From NCBI GenBank assembly GCA_008828725.1, contig MEHQ01000798.1:49783-113782 (forward strand): DNA of 64,000 bases, read 5' to 3'. Position numbers and translations under genes: made by a program. This stretch comes from Saccharina japonica. Taxonomy: Eukaryota > Sar > Phaeophyceae > Laminariales > Laminariaceae. Shown here in pieces: positions 63,060 through 64,000 of the stretch (its first letter is position 1; each line of letters opens with the position of its first letter). The notes beneath the pieces are model-generated. The model was not told the DNA's origin. It worked only from the letters and a program-made list of their open reading frames with translations, and did no database searches.

Positions 63060-64000
63060 CTGGAGAGGACGGTAGGGGCGACTAGGGGTGCAGGGTCCGC
63101 CCGGAGAGCGGAGAGCGGGCGTCGGAATACGCGGTGGAACGGCTCGATCTGTATCAGCGGCGCGGTGCGATACAGTACGGTGGAAGGGCAGTGCGGTGTG
63201 GCGTTAGTGCGGTGTAGCGTGAGTGCGGTCCAGTGTAGTGCGGTGCGGTGTAACGTATATAGTGCGGTCCAGTACAGTGCGGTGTAGCGCAGTGCAGTGC
63301 GGTGTAGCGTATATAGTGCGGTGTGGCGTAAGTGCGGTCCAGTACAGTGCTGTGCGGTATAGCGAAACTGGGGCGCGGTACAGAGATTCAAAATTACGCA
63401 AAATCAAGAACAACCGATGCATCACACATATGATTCCAAACAACCATCGTGACAAAAAAAGTCATACGTACGCCAGACAGATGATCGATTCCCACCTTCA
63501 CGATTTAGAACTTTCAGGGAAGATTTATTCCTGACCTGTATGATCTGTATGATCTGTATGATATGTATGATCTAGCTCACTTTCCTCGGTGGGAGCCGTA
63601 TAATCTGCATGATCTAGGGCATGCTGCCTGGGTTGGATTCGTGCTGTTCAGACCCTGCACAACGTCTTATAACGGCAGGATAGGATGATCTAGATGATCT
63701 ATCTGATCTAACTTTAGATCATCTGTTTGTCCAACGTGTGAAAACTTAAAACAACGCGACGTACAAACACCCAACAAGAAAATGTCACGTCTCTCAAATA
63801 AAATTCACGATTCGTACGTATCACTCTGGCCGGAAATATAATCACCGTTTTGACTCTTATGCCAATATCAAACGTATCTTGTATTTTTGGTCATATAAAT
63901 ACATGTACAAAATTGCAGCTGCTGCTCGGAGAGAGCTCGACAGCTTTTCTTAGACGTAGATTTTTTCCCTTTTCACGATAACTGGCGATGACGTCCACCC
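63060..64000. other. Repeat-rich sequence upstream of the C2-protein exons
   Basis: Contains a GTGCGGT(C/G)(C/T)AGT-type repeat (63165-63370) with two GTAACGTATATAGTGCGGTC-like units, followed by a GATCTGTATGAT satellite (63530-63730). By position it is intron of the C2 gene. No exon is recognised up to the window edge. Confidence 0.55.

Overview
This is a eukaryotic nuclear window, most likely from an alga of the stramenopile type with a brown-alga-like gene structure. The lineage is inferred from short exons, introns averaging about 1 kb, microsatellite- and MITE-rich non-coding DNA and the gene set; no marker gene fixes it. There are no operons and no bacterial or viral genes. Almost every long open frame is a chance frame or a translated satellite. 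The real genes were found by joining short exons with conserved protein motifs whose splice phases agree.

Layout. (1) 754-14371, minus: RBM25-like splicing factor (N-terminal Gly/Met/Pro-rich tail, RRM, acidic/coiled-coil exons, RS-like exon, C-terminal PWI). Its last exon lies off the left edge. Its first two exons sit in a 2.04-kb near-identical tandem duplication joined by a single N. (2) 15812-19430, plus: the mitochondrial ATP synthase OSCP subunit, five exons, divergent from RBM25. (3) 19431-23800: no gene; satellites and small inverted-repeat elements. (4) 23801-32502, plus: an unrecognised 372-residue protein in six phase-consistent exons, with a tRNA-Ser(CGA) on the opposite strand in intron 1 and a GGAT minisatellite just before exon 3. 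(5) 35721-51156, minus: allantoicase, convergent with gene 4. Eleven exons are identified and a twelfth is missing because of an assembly fault: a 684-bp inverted duplicate that starts directly after an exact Tn5/Nextera mosaic-end adapter and faces its twin across 647 Ns. (6) 51157-60186: no gene found; a foldback element with TTAA flanks carries a nested 202-bp hAT-like MITE with an 8-bp target duplication, alongside GATC-rich satellites. (7) 60187-63059, minus: the 3' part of a C2-domain protein with a Gly-rich linker; its 5' end is probably beyond the right edge.

The genes are unrelated housekeeping functions (pre-mRNA splicing, oxidative phosphorylation, purine/ureide catabolism, phospholipid or protein binding) and do not form a pathway. 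I found no convincing new multi-gene system. The most notable items are the two assembly faults inside genes, the nested transposon structures, the splice-donor bias (31 of 32 donors with G at +5, 19 of 32 beginning GTG) and a vocabulary of short palindrome-like words repeated through the non-coding DNA.
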